64,000 nucleotides of DNA from Pseudomonas cichorii (GTDB lineage Bacteria > Pseudomonadota > Gammaproteobacteria > Pseudomonadales > Pseudomonadaceae). The notes beneath the pieces were generated by a model that worked only from the letters and a program-made list of their open reading frames with translations, was not told the origin of the DNA and did not search any database. Made by a program: the position numbers and the translations under genes. Of the stretch, positions 7,601 through 15,738 are shown piece after piece (position 1 is the stretch's first letter; each line of letters starts with the position of its first letter). Location of the stretch: NCBI RefSeq assembly GCF_018343775.1, contig NZ_CP074349.1:2780001-2844000 (forward strand). The letters are read 5' to 3'.

Positions 7601-8418
7601 GATTGCGAGTCCTTCTGTGTGTCCGCAGGTGTCTGCCAATAGGGTTGGCGCTTTTCCAGAAAGGCCCGCAAACCTTCCTGGCCTTCGGCGCTGGTGCGAA
7701 TCCGGGCGATGGCGCTTTCGCAGTAACGGCGCAGGGATGGCGTCAGTTCGCCGCTGCCCACTTCCCGCAGCAGGTCTTTGCTGGTGCGCATGGCGTGGGG
7801 GCTGTTGAGCAGCAGATTATCGATCCAGAGTCGTGTCTGGTTTTCCAGGTCCGCCAGCGGGTAACACTCGGCAAGCAGGCCGATCTCCCGGGCACGCATT
7901 CCATCGAAGCGTTCGGCGGTCAGGGTGTAGCGCCGCGCTGCACGTTCACCGATGGCCTGAACCACAAACGGGCTGATCACCGCAGGTGCCAGGCCAATCC
8001 GCACCTCCGACAGGCAGAACTGCGCCTCTTGGGCGCCGATGGCCAGGTCGCAGCAACTGATCAGGCCCAATGCACCGCCAAATGCCGCGCCCTGGACCAC
8101 GGCCAGGGTCGGGATTTTCAGTTTGGCCAGGTTGTACATCAGTTCGGCCAGTTCCCTGGCGTCGTCCAGGTTGGTGTTGTAATCCAGATCCGCTGCCTGC
8201 TGCATCCAGCTCAGGTCGGCACCCGCACTGAAATGCTTGCCATGCCCGCGAATCAGCAGAAAGCGAAGGCTGGCATTGGCGTGTACGGCGTCCAGGGCCA
8301 GGATCAGCTCGCGAATCATCTGCGCATTGAAGGCGTTGTGCTTTTCCGGGCGATTGAGCCACAGGGTGGCGAAGCCGCGTGGGTCTTCGATCAGGGTGAT
8401 GGTTGCGAAGGGCGTCAT
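7597..8418 (-). CDS. liuC: Methylglutaconyl-CoA hydratase (enoyl-CoA hydratase/isomerase family)
   Basis: A 273-aa crotonase-fold enzyme expected to hydrate 3-methylglutaconyl-CoA to HMG-CoA, the step between the LiuBD carboxylase and LiuE lyase. The fold's oxyanion-hole motifs are visible as HFSAGADLSWM near 63-73 and QGAAFGGALGLISCCDLAIG near 108-127. Length and position in the operon match LiuC of other pseudomonads. Its stop overlaps the liuD start by ATGA, and it begins 15 nt after the liuB stop, so translational coupling is likely. Substrate is assigned from context, since the family is broad. Confidence 0.94.
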   Translation of the reverse strand: MTPFATITLIEDPRGFATLWLNRPEKHNAFNAQMIRELILALDAVHANASLRFLLIRGHGKHFSAGADLSWMQQAADLDYNTNLDDARELAELMYNLAKLKIPTLAVVQGAAFGGALGLISCCDLAIGAQEAQFCLSEVRIGLAPAVISPFVVQAIGERAARRYTLTAERFDGMRAREIGLLAECYPLADLENQTRLWIDNLLLNSPHAMRTSKDLLREVGSGELTPSLRRYCESAIARIRTSAEGQEGLRAFLEKRQPYWQTPADTQKDSQS

Positions 8419-8432
8419 GGTCTATCCCCCGG

Positions 8433-10040
8433 TTACATGCGAAACAGGCCGAACGTGGTGGGTTCGATGGGTGCGTTGAGCGAGGCTGAAAGTGCCAGGG
8501 CCAGGATGTCGCGGGTCTGGGCCGGGTCGATGACGCCGTCGTCCCACAGGCGTGCGCTGGAATAATAGGGGTGGCCCTGATGTTCGTACTGGTCGAGGAT
8601 CGGCTGTTTCAGTTCGGCCTGCTGCTCTTCGCTGAAGGTCTGGCCACTGCGCTCGGCCTGTTCGCGCTTGACCTGCACCAGCACGCCCGCCGCCTGTTCG
8701 CCGCCCATCACGCCGATCCGCGCATTGGGCCACATCCAGAGGAATCGCGGGTCATAGGCACGGCCACACATCCCATAGTTCCCGGCCCCGAAGCTGCCAC
8801 CGATGATGACGGTGAATTTGGGTACTCGGGCGCAAGCTACGGCGGTCACCAGCTTGGCGCCGTGCTTGGCGATACCGCCGCTTTCGTATTTCTGGCCGAC
8901 CATGAAGCCGGTGATGTTCTGCAGGAACAGCAACGGGATGCCGCGTTGGCAGGCCAGTTCGATGAAGTGCGCGCCTTTCTGCGCGGCTTCGGCGAACAGA
9001 ATGCCGTTATTGGCGAGGATCGCGACAGGGTAGCCATGCAGCCGGGCAAAGCCGCAGACCAGCGTGGTGCCGAACAGCGCCTTGAATTCATCGAGCACCG
9101 AACCGTCTACCAGTCGCGCAATGACCTCGCGCACATCGAAAGGCTGCTTGGCTTCGGCAGGAATCACGCCATACAACTCGTCGCTGGCATACAAGGGCGC
9201 AACAGGTACGCTGACGTTCAGTCGACCCTGCTTGTGCCAGTTGAGGTTGGCGACACTGCGGCGGGCCAGCTCCAGGGCGTGTTCGTCGTTCTCGGCGTAG
9301 TGGTCGGCCACTCCGGAAGTCCGGCAATGCACATCGGCACCGCCCAGTTCTTCGGCGCTCACCACTTCGCCGGTGGCGGCCTTTACCAGTGGCGGTCCGG
9401 CCAGGAAGATCGTGGCCTGTTGACGCACCATGATCGCTTCGTCGGCCATGGCGGGCACATAGGCGCCGCCCGCCGTGCAGGACCCCATGACCACGGCAAT
9501 CTGCGGGATCCCCATGGCGCTCATGTTGGCCTGATTGAAGAAGATCCGCCCGAAGTGTTCGCGATCCGGAAACACCTCATCCTGACGCGGCAGGTTGGCA
9601 CCGCCCGAATCCACCAGATAGATACAAGGCAGGCGATTCTGCTGGGCGATGGCCTGGGCACGCAGGTGCTTTTTGACGGTGAGCGGGTAGTAGGAGCCAC
9701 CTTTGACCGTGGCGTCATTGGCGACAATCATGCATTCCACGCCTTCGACCCGGCCAATGCCGGCAATCACGCCCGCCGCCGGCACCTCTTCGTCATAGAC
9801 ACCATGAGCTGCGAGCTGGCCGATTTCCAGAAACGGCGAGCCGGGGTCCAGCAAGCGATTGATGCGCTCGCGGGGCAATAGCTTGCCTCGGGACGTGTGG
9901 CGCTCCTGGGCCTTGCTGCCGCCACCTTCATGAACCCTGGCCAGCAGGCGGCGCAGGTCATTGACCTGTTCCAGCAAGGCAGCGTGGTTGCTGGCGAATT
10001 CGGCGGAGCGCGTATTGATTCGGCTGGGCAGAATGGTCAT
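8433..10040 (-). CDS. liuB: Methylcrotonyl-CoA carboxylase, beta (carboxyltransferase) subunit
   Basis: The 535-aa carboxyltransferase subunit moves CO2 from the biotin of LiuD to 3-methylcrotonyl-CoA. It shows the carboxyl-transferase layout: [20 protein letters not shown] near 54-73, [11 protein letters not shown] near 142-152, [15 protein letters not shown] near 185-199 and, in the C-terminal half, [20 protein letters not shown] near 409-428. These are the glycine-rich acyl-CoA and carboxybiotin sites. Full length for the family. It starts 15 nt after liuA and ends 15 nt before liuC. Propionyl-CoA carboxylase beta is the nearest alternative, excluded by the operon and by the nearly 535-aa methylcrotonyl/geranyl type length. 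Confidence 0.96.
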   Translation of the reverse strand: MTILPSRINTRSAEFASNHAALLEQVNDLRRLLARVHEGGGSKAQERHTSRGKLLPRERINRLLDPGSPFLEIGQLAAHGVYDEEVPAAGVIAGIGRVEGVECMIVANDATVKGGSYYPLTVKKHLRAQAIAQQNRLPCIYLVDSGGANLPRQDEVFPDREHFGRIFFNQANMSAMGIPQIAVVMGSCTAGGAYVPAMADEAIMVRQQATIFLAGPPLVKAATGEVVSAEELGGADVHCRTSGVADHYAENDEHALELARRSVANLNWHKQGRLNVSVPVAPLYASDELYGVIPAEAKQPFDVREVIARLVDGSVLDEFKALFGTTLVCGFARLHGYPVAILANNGILFAEAAQKGAHFIELACQRGIPLLFLQNITGFMVGQKYESGGIAKHGAKLVTAVACARVPKFTVIIGGSFGAGNYGMCGRAYDPRFLWMWPNARIGVMGGEQAAGVLVQVKREQAERSGQTFSEEQQAELKQPILDQYEHQGHPYYSSARLWDDGVIDPAQTRDILALALSASLNAPIEPTTFGLFRM

Positions 10041-10055
10041 GAAGCACTCCGGAAG

Positions 10056-11219
10056 TCAGCGGGTCTCGTTGAACAGTTCGCGGCCAATCAGCATGCGCCG
10101 GATTTCACTGGTGCCTGCGCCGATCTCGTAGAGCTTGGCGTCGCGCAGGAGGCGACCGGCCGGGAATTCATTGATGTAACCGTTGCCGCCCAGAATCTGG
10201 ATGGTATCCAGTGCCATTTGCGTGGCCCGTTCGGCGCTGTAAAGGATGATCCCGGCGGCATCCTTGCGAGTGGTTTCGCCGCGATCGCAGGCCTGGGCGA
10301 CGGCATACAGATACGCGCGGCTGGCATTCATCTGGGTGTACATGTCCGCGACCTTGCCCTGAATGAGTTGGAACTCGCCAATGCTCTGGCCGAACTGTTT
10401 GCGGTCGTGGATATAAGGCAGCACCACATCCATGCAGGCCTGCATGATCCCGGTCGGGCCGCCAGACAGTACGACGCGCTCGTAATCCAGGCCGCTCATC
10501 AACACCTTCACGCCGCCATTGAGCGGCCCCAGCAGGTTTTCTTCCGGGATTTCCACGTCATCGAAAAACAGCTCGCAGGTATTGGAGCCACGCATGCCGA
10601 GCTTGTCGAACTTGTTGCTGCGGGTGAAACCCTTCCAGTCGCGCTCGACGATAAAGGCACTGATGCCATGTGCAGCCTGTTCCGGGTCGGTCTTGGCGTA
10701 GATCACATAGGTGTTGGCGTCCGGGCCGTTGGTGATCCAGGTCTTGCTGCCATTGAGCACGAAACGGTCGCCATGCCGCTCGGCCCTCAGCTTCATAGAC
10801 ACCACGTCCGAGCCGGCATTGGGTTCGCTCATGGCCAGGGCGCCGACATGTTCGCCACTGATCAATGCGGGCAGATAACGGGCTTTCTGCGCCGGGGTAC
10901 CATTGCGATTGATCTGGTTGACGCACAGGTTCGAGTGCGCCCCATAGGAGAGGGCGACTGAGGCCGACCCGCGACTGATTTCTTCCATGGCGACCACGTG
11001 GGCCAGGTAGCCAAGGCCTGCACCGCCATACTCTTCGCTGACGGTAATGCCCAGAAGGCCCATTTCTCCGAACTTGCGCCACATATCGGCCGGGAACAGG
11101 TTGTCCTTGTCGATCTGTGCGGCGCGTGGGGAGAGTTCGGACGCGACAAAGGACCGGGTCTGGTCACGCAACATGTCGATGGTTTCGCCCAAGGCGAAGT
11201 TCAGGCTGGGGTAGATCAT
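10056..11219 (-). CDS. liuA: Isovaleryl-CoA dehydrogenase
   Basis: A 387-aa FAD acyl-CoA dehydrogenase that oxidises isovaleryl-CoA to 3-methylcrotonyl-CoA, feeding electrons to ETF. It has [13 protein letters not shown] (FAD/substrate loop, ~128-139), GSKTWITNG (157-165) and [15 protein letters not shown] (243-257). The glutamate E247 there is in the helix-G position used as catalytic base by isovaleryl-CoA dehydrogenases instead of the C-terminal glutamate of most relatives, which supports the substrate. The C-terminus has [20 protein letters not shown]. First gene of liuABCD, with a LiuR-type palindrome 42-59 nt upstream and the crc-type sRNA behind that. Full length. Confidence 0.96.
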   Translation of the reverse strand: MIYPSLNFALGETIDMLRDQTRSFVASELSPRAAQIDKDNLFPADMWRKFGEMGLLGITVSEEYGGAGLGYLAHVVAMEEISRGSASVALSYGAHSNLCVNQINRNGTPAQKARYLPALISGEHVGALAMSEPNAGSDVVSMKLRAERHGDRFVLNGSKTWITNGPDANTYVIYAKTDPEQAAHGISAFIVERDWKGFTRSNKFDKLGMRGSNTCELFFDDVEIPEENLLGPLNGGVKVLMSGLDYERVVLSGGPTGIMQACMDVVLPYIHDRKQFGQSIGEFQLIQGKVADMYTQMNASRAYLYAVAQACDRGETTRKDAAGIILYSAERATQMALDTIQILGGNGYINEFPAGRLLRDAKLYEIGAGTSEIRRMLIGRELFNETR

Positions 11220-11260
11220 GAATAGCGCTCCAGTTTTATTATTGGCGGATTGGCTATGAC

Positions 11261-11278
11261 CTTTACGTTAACGTAAGC
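11261..11278. promoter_or_regulatory. LiuR-type operator before liuA
   Basis: TTACGTTAACGTAA (11263-11276) is a perfect palindrome inside CTTTACGTTAACGTAAGC, 42-59 nt upstream of liuA. MerR-family LiuR regulators bind such ACGT-containing dyads in liu promoters. Related dyads precede liuR itself at 13276-13318, supporting the assignment. Confidence 0.75.
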
Positions 11279-11349
11279 CTGGAATTGCCAAGGTGTCAAT
11301 GTCGGAGGGCGAACAGGGGAAAGAGGAGGGAGATTGTGGGGAATGCCGG

Positions 11350-11728
11350 AAAGCACGAAGGGGAGCCTGGGCTCCCCTTCAAGGTTTCTTTGCATGCTCT
11401 TTTTTGTTTTTCGGGAGGCCTTTTATTGTTTTTGGCGACCTGGCCCTTCACATCTTTTTTGAGCGACCCCCATTCGGGATCAAGAGCAAACGTATTTTTT
11501 TGAGCGCTGATATCGCTTTTATCGTGTCGATCCAACCAGTTCCGGAGCTACCTGAAGGTAGTTTTATTGTTCTCTGCCTGGTTGCGAGTACCCTTTCGCA
11601 AGGGCCTCTAAAAGCTATCCACTCCAAAAAAATCTGTTAGCTGCGCCTCTGTCCGTGTTGTTCTTGTTATGTCAGAGCCGATACGTATTGTTTTTATTGG
11701 ATTGCTGCGTTTTCTTGTTCTTGTTGTA
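11350..11728 (-). ncRNA. crcY: CrcZ/CrcY/CrcX-type sRNA (sequesters Hfq/Crc to relieve catabolite repression)
   Basis: The minus strand from about 11728 to 11350 (~375 nt) has no credible gene but carries at least six A-rich CA motifs recognised by Hfq/Crc: 11727-11710 (ACAAGAACAAG), 11699-11685 (AATAAAAACAATAC), 11670-11655 (AACAAGAACAACAC), 11572-11561 (AACAATAAAAC), 11435-11419 (AAAAACAATAAAAGG) and 11413-11398. It starts 12 nt below a strong sigma-54 promoter and ends in a GC-rich hairpin. Crc-antagonist RNAs of pseudomonads are 350-410 nt, sigma-54/CbrB-dependent, and titrate Hfq away from target mRNAs when poor carbon sources are used. From memory, crcY of P. putida lies beside the HMG-CoA lyase gene mvaB, as here. 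The exact paralogue name (crcY or crcX) is less certain than the family. Confidence 0.88.
11357..11380 (-). terminator. Hairpin at the 3' end of the crc-type sRNA
   Basis: GAAGGGGAGC (11357-11366) pairs with GCTCCCCTTC (11371-11380); including the inner C-G pair the stem is 11 bp. The tract after it on the minus strand (GTGCTTTCC) is only weakly U-rich, so the end is approximate. Confidence 0.7.
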
Positions 11729-11739
11729 CAAGAGATATA

Positions 11740-11754
11740 GCAGAACCCGTGCCA
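11740..11754 (-). promoter_or_regulatory. Sigma-54 (RpoN) promoter of the crc-type sRNA
   Basis: The minus strand reads TGGCACGGGTTCTGC, matching the consensus TGGCAC-N5-TTGC at every position but one, with GG and GC correctly spaced for -24/-12. Start would be near 11728. CbrB-dependent crc sRNAs use exactly this promoter class. Confidence 0.88.
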
Positions 11755-11837
11755 GTTTTTGCGAAACCCTTTAAAAGCGGGGCTTTGGCGGGATTCTGGA
11801 GGCTGAGGCGCTTGCCCGTCAGCCATTGAATGTTTCC

Positions 11838-11880
11838 GTGTTACCCGTTTTCACTCAACTGATCTTGGCGAGGGTAACAC
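11838..11880. promoter_or_regulatory. Inverted repeat upstream of the sigma-54 promoter, candidate CbrB enhancer
   Basis: GTGTTACCC (11838-11846) and GGGTAACAC (11872-11880) are perfect 9-bp inverted arms 25 nt apart, 110-152 nt upstream of the predicted sRNA start, an enhancer distance typical for sigma-54 activators. The TGTTAC/GTAACA core resembles the CbrB site as I remember it. It lies in the 44 bp after the liuE stop. Confidence 0.7.
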
Positions 11881-11924
11881 TCTGTGACAAGTTGCCGCAC
11901 CGGCTCGCCGACCAATGACCCTTC

Positions 11925-12824
11925 TCAAACGGGCAGACGAGCTATAGCCACCCTGGACCCGTTGCGGCGTTCCAGCACGGTACAGATGCGCTGGCCAGCC
12001 GCGATCAGCGGATCCAGGTCGATGCCAGTGTCGATACCCAGGCCGCCGAGCATATACAGCACGTCCTCTGTCGCCACATTGCCGCTGGCACCCTTGGCGT
12101 AAGGACAGCCGCCAAGTCCGGCAACCGAGCTGTCGAAAACCGCGATGCCTTCCAGCAGACTGGCGTAGATATTGACCAGTGCCTGGCCGTAGGTGTCGTG
12201 AAAATGCCCGGCGAGTTTGCCCCGGGGAATCTGCCCGGCGACCACGTTGAACAGCTCCCGTGTGTCGGCGGGTGTGCCGATGCCGATGGTGTCGCCCAGA
12301 GACACTTCGTAGCAGCCCATGGCGATCAATTCGTTGGCCACGGATGACACCTGTTGGGGGAGAACCTTGCCTTCGTACGGGCAGCCCAGTACGCACGACA
12401 CATAACCTCGCACGCGAATGCCATGCAGATGCGCCGCCGCCATTACCGGCAGGAAACGCTCCAGGCTTTCGCTGATGGAGCAGTTGATATTGCGCTTGGA
12501 AAAGGCTTCGGAGGCTGAAGCAAATACCGCCACCTCACGAACTCCGGCCTGCAGCGCATCTTCAAAACCTTTCAGATTGGGGGTCAGTGCTGAATAGATG
12601 ACACCGGTTTGAGGTTGGAGCCTGGCAAAGACTTCTGCAGAGCCGGCCATCTGCGGCACCCATTTGGGGGATACGAAACTACCGGCCTCGATGTGCTTCA
12701 GTCCTGCGGCTGTCAGGTCCTCGATCAGTTTCACCTTGTCCGAAATGCTCACCGGATGCGCTTCATTTTGCAGGCCGTCTCTGGGGCCGACTTCCACCAG
12801 GCGAACGCGTTGAGGTAAATGCAT
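11925..12824 (-). CDS. liuE: Hydroxymethylglutaryl-CoA lyase
   Basis: The 299-aa lyase cleaves HMG-CoA to acetoacetate and acetyl-CoA, the last step of leucine degradation. Family motifs are VEVGPRDGLQNE (metal and substrate site, ~11-22), SLGDTIGIGTP, HFHDTYGQALVN (metal-binding histidines) and GLGGCPYAKGASGN with the active-site cysteine near residue 237. Full length, start ATG 12824, 50 nt after the liuR stop. In many pseudomonads liuE ends the operon; here it comes first after liuR and is split from liuA by the sRNA. A C-terminal extension is absent. Also called mvaB. Confidence 0.96.
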   Translation of the reverse strand: MHLPQRVRLVEVGPRDGLQNEAHPVSISDKVKLIEDLTAAGLKHIEAGSFVSPKWVPQMAGSAEVFARLQPQTGVIYSALTPNLKGFEDALQAGVREVAVFASASEAFSKRNINCSISESLERFLPVMAAAHLHGIRVRGYVSCVLGCPYEGKVLPQQVSSVANELIAMGCYEVSLGDTIGIGTPADTRELFNVVAGQIPRGKLAGHFHDTYGQALVNIYASLLEGIAVFDSSVAGLGGCPYAKGASGNVATEDVLYMLGGLGIDTGIDLDPLIAAGQRICTVLERRNGSRVAIARLPV

Positions 12825-12874
12825 GGCGGTTGTACCTCATTTTTTGTTGAGGTTTATTGTTTATATTTTTGATA

Positions 12875-13255
12875 CTAAAGGGTTTTATCCAGCGCAGCCC
12901 TGCAGCGTTCCTCTGCGGTATCCAGCTCCAGCTGCATCTGCTGAATATCCAGAAGCTGCTGCTCCAACTGGTTGCGGCGCTCTTCGATCTTGCCCAGCAT
13001 GCTGTGTAACTGCTTCTGATTGTCACCGTGAGGGTCGTACAGCTCGATCAGCTCCCTGCATTCAGCCAGGGAGAAGCCGATGCGTTTACCGCGCAGGATC
13101 AGCTTGAGGGTGACTTTGTCACGGGGGGAGTAGATACGCTCCAGGCCCCGTCTTTCAGGGCTGAGCATGCCTTGTTCCTCGTAAAAGCGAATGGCGCGGG
13201 TAGTGATATCCAGTTCGCGGGCGAGGTCGGAGATGCTGTAGGTCGGGCTATTCAT
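12875..13255 (-). CDS. liuR: MerR-family regulator of the liu cluster
   Basis: A 126-aa MerR protein: winged HTH YSISDLARELDITTRAIRFY at residues ~5-24, then EEQGMLSPER and a dimerisation coiled coil around residues 85-118 (KIEERRNQLEQQLLDIQQMQ). There are no clustered cysteines, so it senses a small molecule, expected to be a branched-chain acyl-CoA or related intermediate, rather than a metal. It heads the liuR-liuE transcript. Palindromes in its own promoter (13276-13318) and before liuA indicate autoregulation and control of liuABCD. Length and context fit LiuR. Confidence 0.92.
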   Translation of the reverse strand: MNSPTYSISDLARELDITTRAIRFYEEQGMLSPERRGLERIYSPRDKVTLKLILRGKRIGFSLAECRELIELYDPHGDNQKQLHSMLGKIEERRNQLEQQLLDIQQMQLELDTAEERCRAALDKTL

Positions 13256-13275
13256 GGGGCGCTCGGCGGGGGAAA

Positions 13276-13318
13276 CCTTTGAGTTAACCTAAGGCTGGCT
13301 TGACGTATACGTCAAGCC
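13276..13318. promoter_or_regulatory. Tandem LiuR-type operator dyads upstream of liuR
   Basis: Two dyads lie 21-63 nt upstream of liuR. The outer, GGCTTGACGTATACGTCAAG plus CC (13297-13318), is a perfect 22-bp palindrome; the inner, CCTTTGAGTTAACCTAAGG (13276-13294), is imperfect and closer in core to the liuA operator. Both share the ACGT/GTTAAC flavour of LiuR sites. Confidence 0.65.
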
Positions 13319-13337
13319 GGTACCGCTCTGCAGAGTC

Positions 13338-13367
13338 AAAGTTAAAGCTAGAACTAGCTTTAACTTT
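13338..13367. terminator. Perfect 14-bp inverted repeat after the LysR gene
   Basis: AAAGTTAAAGCTAG (13338-13351) pairs perfectly with CTAGCTTTAACTTT (13354-13367) around a 2-nt loop. It lies between the LysR stop at 13410 and the liuR operators, in AT-rich DNA. No clear U-tract follows in the LysR direction, so it may be a terminator or another regulatory dyad. Confidence 0.45.
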
Positions 13368-13409
13368 TAAATTTAAATCTATATTTATCAGTTATTTGAG
13401 TCATATAGC

Positions 13410-14339
13410 TTATGCTGTTTCTGTCTTTTTTTCCTGTGCGGTAACCCGCTGGCACAGTTCGATAAGCTGCTCGCGCATCCAGCGATTGGCCGGATCCTGG
13501 TCGGTGCTTTCGTGCCAGTACAGATGGGTTTCCACTGCCGGAACATCGCTGACCGGCAACTGCGCATAGTGCAGGTCATGACGTCGGGAAAAGCGCTCGG
13601 GGACGGTCATGACCATGTCGGTCTGTTGCAGCACCTGGGTCGCCATCAGGTAGTGCTGGGAACGCAAGGCGATCTTGCGCTGGATTCCCATCTTGCCCAG
13701 CGCCAGGTCCACATGCCCAAGGCCGCTGCGACGGCTGGAAATATGAATGTGCGCCTGCGCCAGATAGTCATCCAGATTGAAGGCTGCCTTGCCTGCCAGA
13801 GGATGGCCTTTGCGCATGGCGCAGACGTATTTGTCTTCCATCAACTTGACATGCCGTACCTGCGGATCGGTATTGAGAGGCGCATCGACGGCGAAGTCCA
13901 GGCGCCCTGCGGCCAGTTCCTTGGTGGTTTCGCGACGTTTGGACAGGAAGCTTTCGATGGTCACTGCCGGGGCCTGACGCCGCAGGCGCTGAAACAGCAG
14001 GGGCAGGATCACCGCTTCGGTGAGGTCGGTCATGCTGATGCGGTAGTTCTTGCTGGCCTGCAGCGGATTGAAAATCCGGCTTTCCTGCACCGACACTCGC
14101 AGTAGTGACAAGGCATTGCGCACCGGGCCGATGATGTTCTGGGCCATGGGCGTGGGCACCATGCCCTGTGCCGTGCGCACGAACAGCGGATCGTTGAAGG
14201 TTTCCCGCAGTCGCGCCAGGGCGTTGGATACCGCTGGCTGGGTAATACCCACGATCTGGCCGGCTCGTGTCAGATTGGCTTCGGTGTAAATGGCGTCGAA
14301 GACAATGAAAAGATTGAGATCAACCTTGCTCAGGTTCAT
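13410..14339 (-). CDS. LysR-family transcriptional regulator
   Basis: A 309-aa LTTR: N-terminal winged HTH (residues ~5-64, with AGQIVGITQPAVSNALARLR) and a periplasmic-binding-like effector domain (~90-300). The branch, with DLNLFIVFDAIYTEANLTRA at the start, is the NodD/LeuO/SyrM-like group. ATG 14339 is chosen because AGAGGC lies upstream and the family N-terminus begins there; a GTG at 14372 would add 11 unrelated residues. It is divergent from the acyl-CoA dehydrogenase at 14508, which is its most likely target by the usual LTTR layout. The inducer is unknown. Confidence 0.9.
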   Translation of the reverse strand: MNLSKVDLNLFIVFDAIYTEANLTRAGQIVGITQPAVSNALARLRETFNDPLFVRTAQGMVPTPMAQNIIGPVRNALSLLRVSVQESRIFNPLQASKNYRISMTDLTEAVILPLLFQRLRRQAPAVTIESFLSKRRETTKELAAGRLDFAVDAPLNTDPQVRHVKLMEDKYVCAMRKGHPLAGKAAFNLDDYLAQAHIHISSRRSGLGHVDLALGKMGIQRKIALRSQHYLMATQVLQQTDMVMTVPERFSRRHDLHYAQLPVSDVPAVETHLYWHESTDQDPANRWMREQLIELCQRVTAQEKKTETA

Positions 14340-14507
14340 TGGAGGCGCCTCTCGTTGTTCTTGTAGGGTCACTGCTTATGCCGCAGCGTAGCCCGATCAT
14401 ATATTGGTTATGAATGTTTATATACGCCGAGAATAGATTAGATAAATGCCGGTGGGTTCTTTAGCATCCTTTCCATGACCTCCATTCCCTTGAGAAGGTA
14501 GCTGCCG
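14340..14507. promoter_or_regulatory. Divergent LysR / acyl-CoA dehydrogenase promoter region
   Basis: The 168-bp gap between two divergent starts holds an AT-rich stretch at about 14397-14447, where both promoters and an LTTR T-N11-A site would be expected. I could not pick a single convincing operator by eye. Confidence 0.4.
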
Positions 14508-15719
14508 ATGGATTTTGCCTATTCCCCGAAAGTGCAGGAGCTACGCGAGCGCGTCACTGCCTTCATGGACGCTTACGTTTATCCCGCTGAGCCGGTGTTC
14601 GAGCGCCAGGTGGCGGAAGGTGACCGCTGGCAGCCCACGGCAATCATGGAAGAGCTCAAAGCCAGGGCCATGGAGCAAGGCCTGTGGAACCTGTTCCTGC
14701 CCGAGTCGAAACTGGGCGCAGGCCTGACCAATCTTGAATACGCGCCCCTGGCTGAAATCATGGGGCGCTCGCTGCTGGGGCCTGAGCCTTTCAACTGTTC
14801 GGCTCCGGATACCGGCAATATGGAAGTGCTGGTGCGTTACGCAACCCCGGAGCAGAAGCAGCAATGGCTGGAGCCGCTGCTGCGGGGCGAGATTCGTTCG
14901 GCCTTTGCCATGACCGAGCCTGACGTGGCGTCCTCGGATGCAACCAATATGGCGGCCCGCGCCGAGCGGGATGGCGATGAGTGGGTTATCAATGGCCGCA
15001 AGTGGTGGACCTCCGGCGCCTGTGACCCGCGCTGCAAAATCCTGATTTTCATGGGCCTGACCAACCCTGATGGGCCTCGTCATCAGCAGCACTCCATGAT
15101 TCTTGTGCCTGCTGATACGCCCGGCGTGAAAATCGTGCGGCCGCTGCCGGTCTTTGGCTATGACGATGCGCCTCACGGGCACGCCGAGGTGCTGTTCGAG
15201 AATGTCCGGGTGCCTTATGGCAATGTGCTGTTGGGCGAAGGGCGTGGTTTTGAAATCGCCCAGGGGCGTCTGGGGCCTGGGCGTATCCACCACTGCATGC
15301 GCTCGATCGGCATGGCGGAGCGGGCTTTGGAACTGATGTGTCAGCGTGCTGCCAGTCGCGTGGCATTCGGCAAGCCATTGGGGTTGCTGGGCGGCAATAT
15401 CGACAGGATTGCGGATTCGCGCATGGAAATCGACATGGCGCGGCTGCTGACCCTCAAGGCCGCTTACATGATGGATACCGTGGGTAACAAGGTGGCCAAA
15501 AGCGAGATTGCCCAGATCAAGGTGGTGGCGCCCAACGTGGCTTTGAAAGTCATTGACCGGGCCATCCAGATCCATGGCGGCGCAGGGGTTTCCAATGATT
15601 TCCCGCTGGCCTATATGTATGCCATGCAGCGCACCTTGCGTCTGGCCGACGGCCCGGATGAGGTGCATCGTGCGGCTATTGGCAAATTTGAACTGGGAAA
15701 ATACCTGCCTCAGAGGTGA
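14508..15719 (+). CDS. Acyl-CoA dehydrogenase (ACAD10/11-like)
   Basis: A 403-aa flavoprotein dehydrogenase with [16 protein letters not shown] (FAD/substrate loop, ~133-148), [18 protein letters not shown] (~160-177), a helix region [20 protein letters not shown] (~267-286) and [19 protein letters not shown] near the C-terminus. The [12 protein letters not shown] signature marks the ACAD10/ACAD11-like group, which in mammals acts on branched or 4-hydroxy acyl-CoAs; the bacterial substrate here is unknown. GAGAAGG precedes ATG 14508. A lone gene controlled probably by the divergent LysR; convergent with the PstS/OmpA gene. It is not part of the liu unit although nearby. Confidence 0.9.
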   Translation: MDFAYSPKVQELRERVTAFMDAYVYPAEPVFERQVAEGDRWQPTAIMEELKARAMEQGLWNLFLPESKLGAGLTNLEYAPLAEIMGRSLLGPEPFNCSAPDTGNMEVLVRYATPEQKQQWLEPLLRGEIRSAFAMTEPDVASSDATNMAARAERDGDEWVINGRKWWTSGACDPRCKILIFMGLTNPDGPRHQQHSMILVPADTPGVKIVRPLPVFGYDDAPHGHAEVLFENVRVPYGNVLLGEGRGFEIAQGRLGPGRIHHCMRSIGMAERALELMCQRAASRVAFGKPLGLLGGNIDRIADSRMEIDMARLLTLKAAYMMDTVGNKVAKSEIAQIKVVAPNVALKVIDRAIQIHGGAGVSNDFPLAYMYAMQRTLRLADGPDEVHRAAIGKFELGKYLPQR

Positions 15720-15738
15720 GTAGGTCAGGGGGGCGGAT

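Noticed and set aside
6236..7642. 468-codon plus-strand frame opposite liuD
   Set aside because: Mirror frame of a GC-rich gene; liuD motifs on the minus strand decide the coding strand.
11293..11640. Short frames on both strands in the liuE-liuA gap
   Set aside because: They overlap the sRNA's CA motifs and hairpin and have no convincing ribosome sites.
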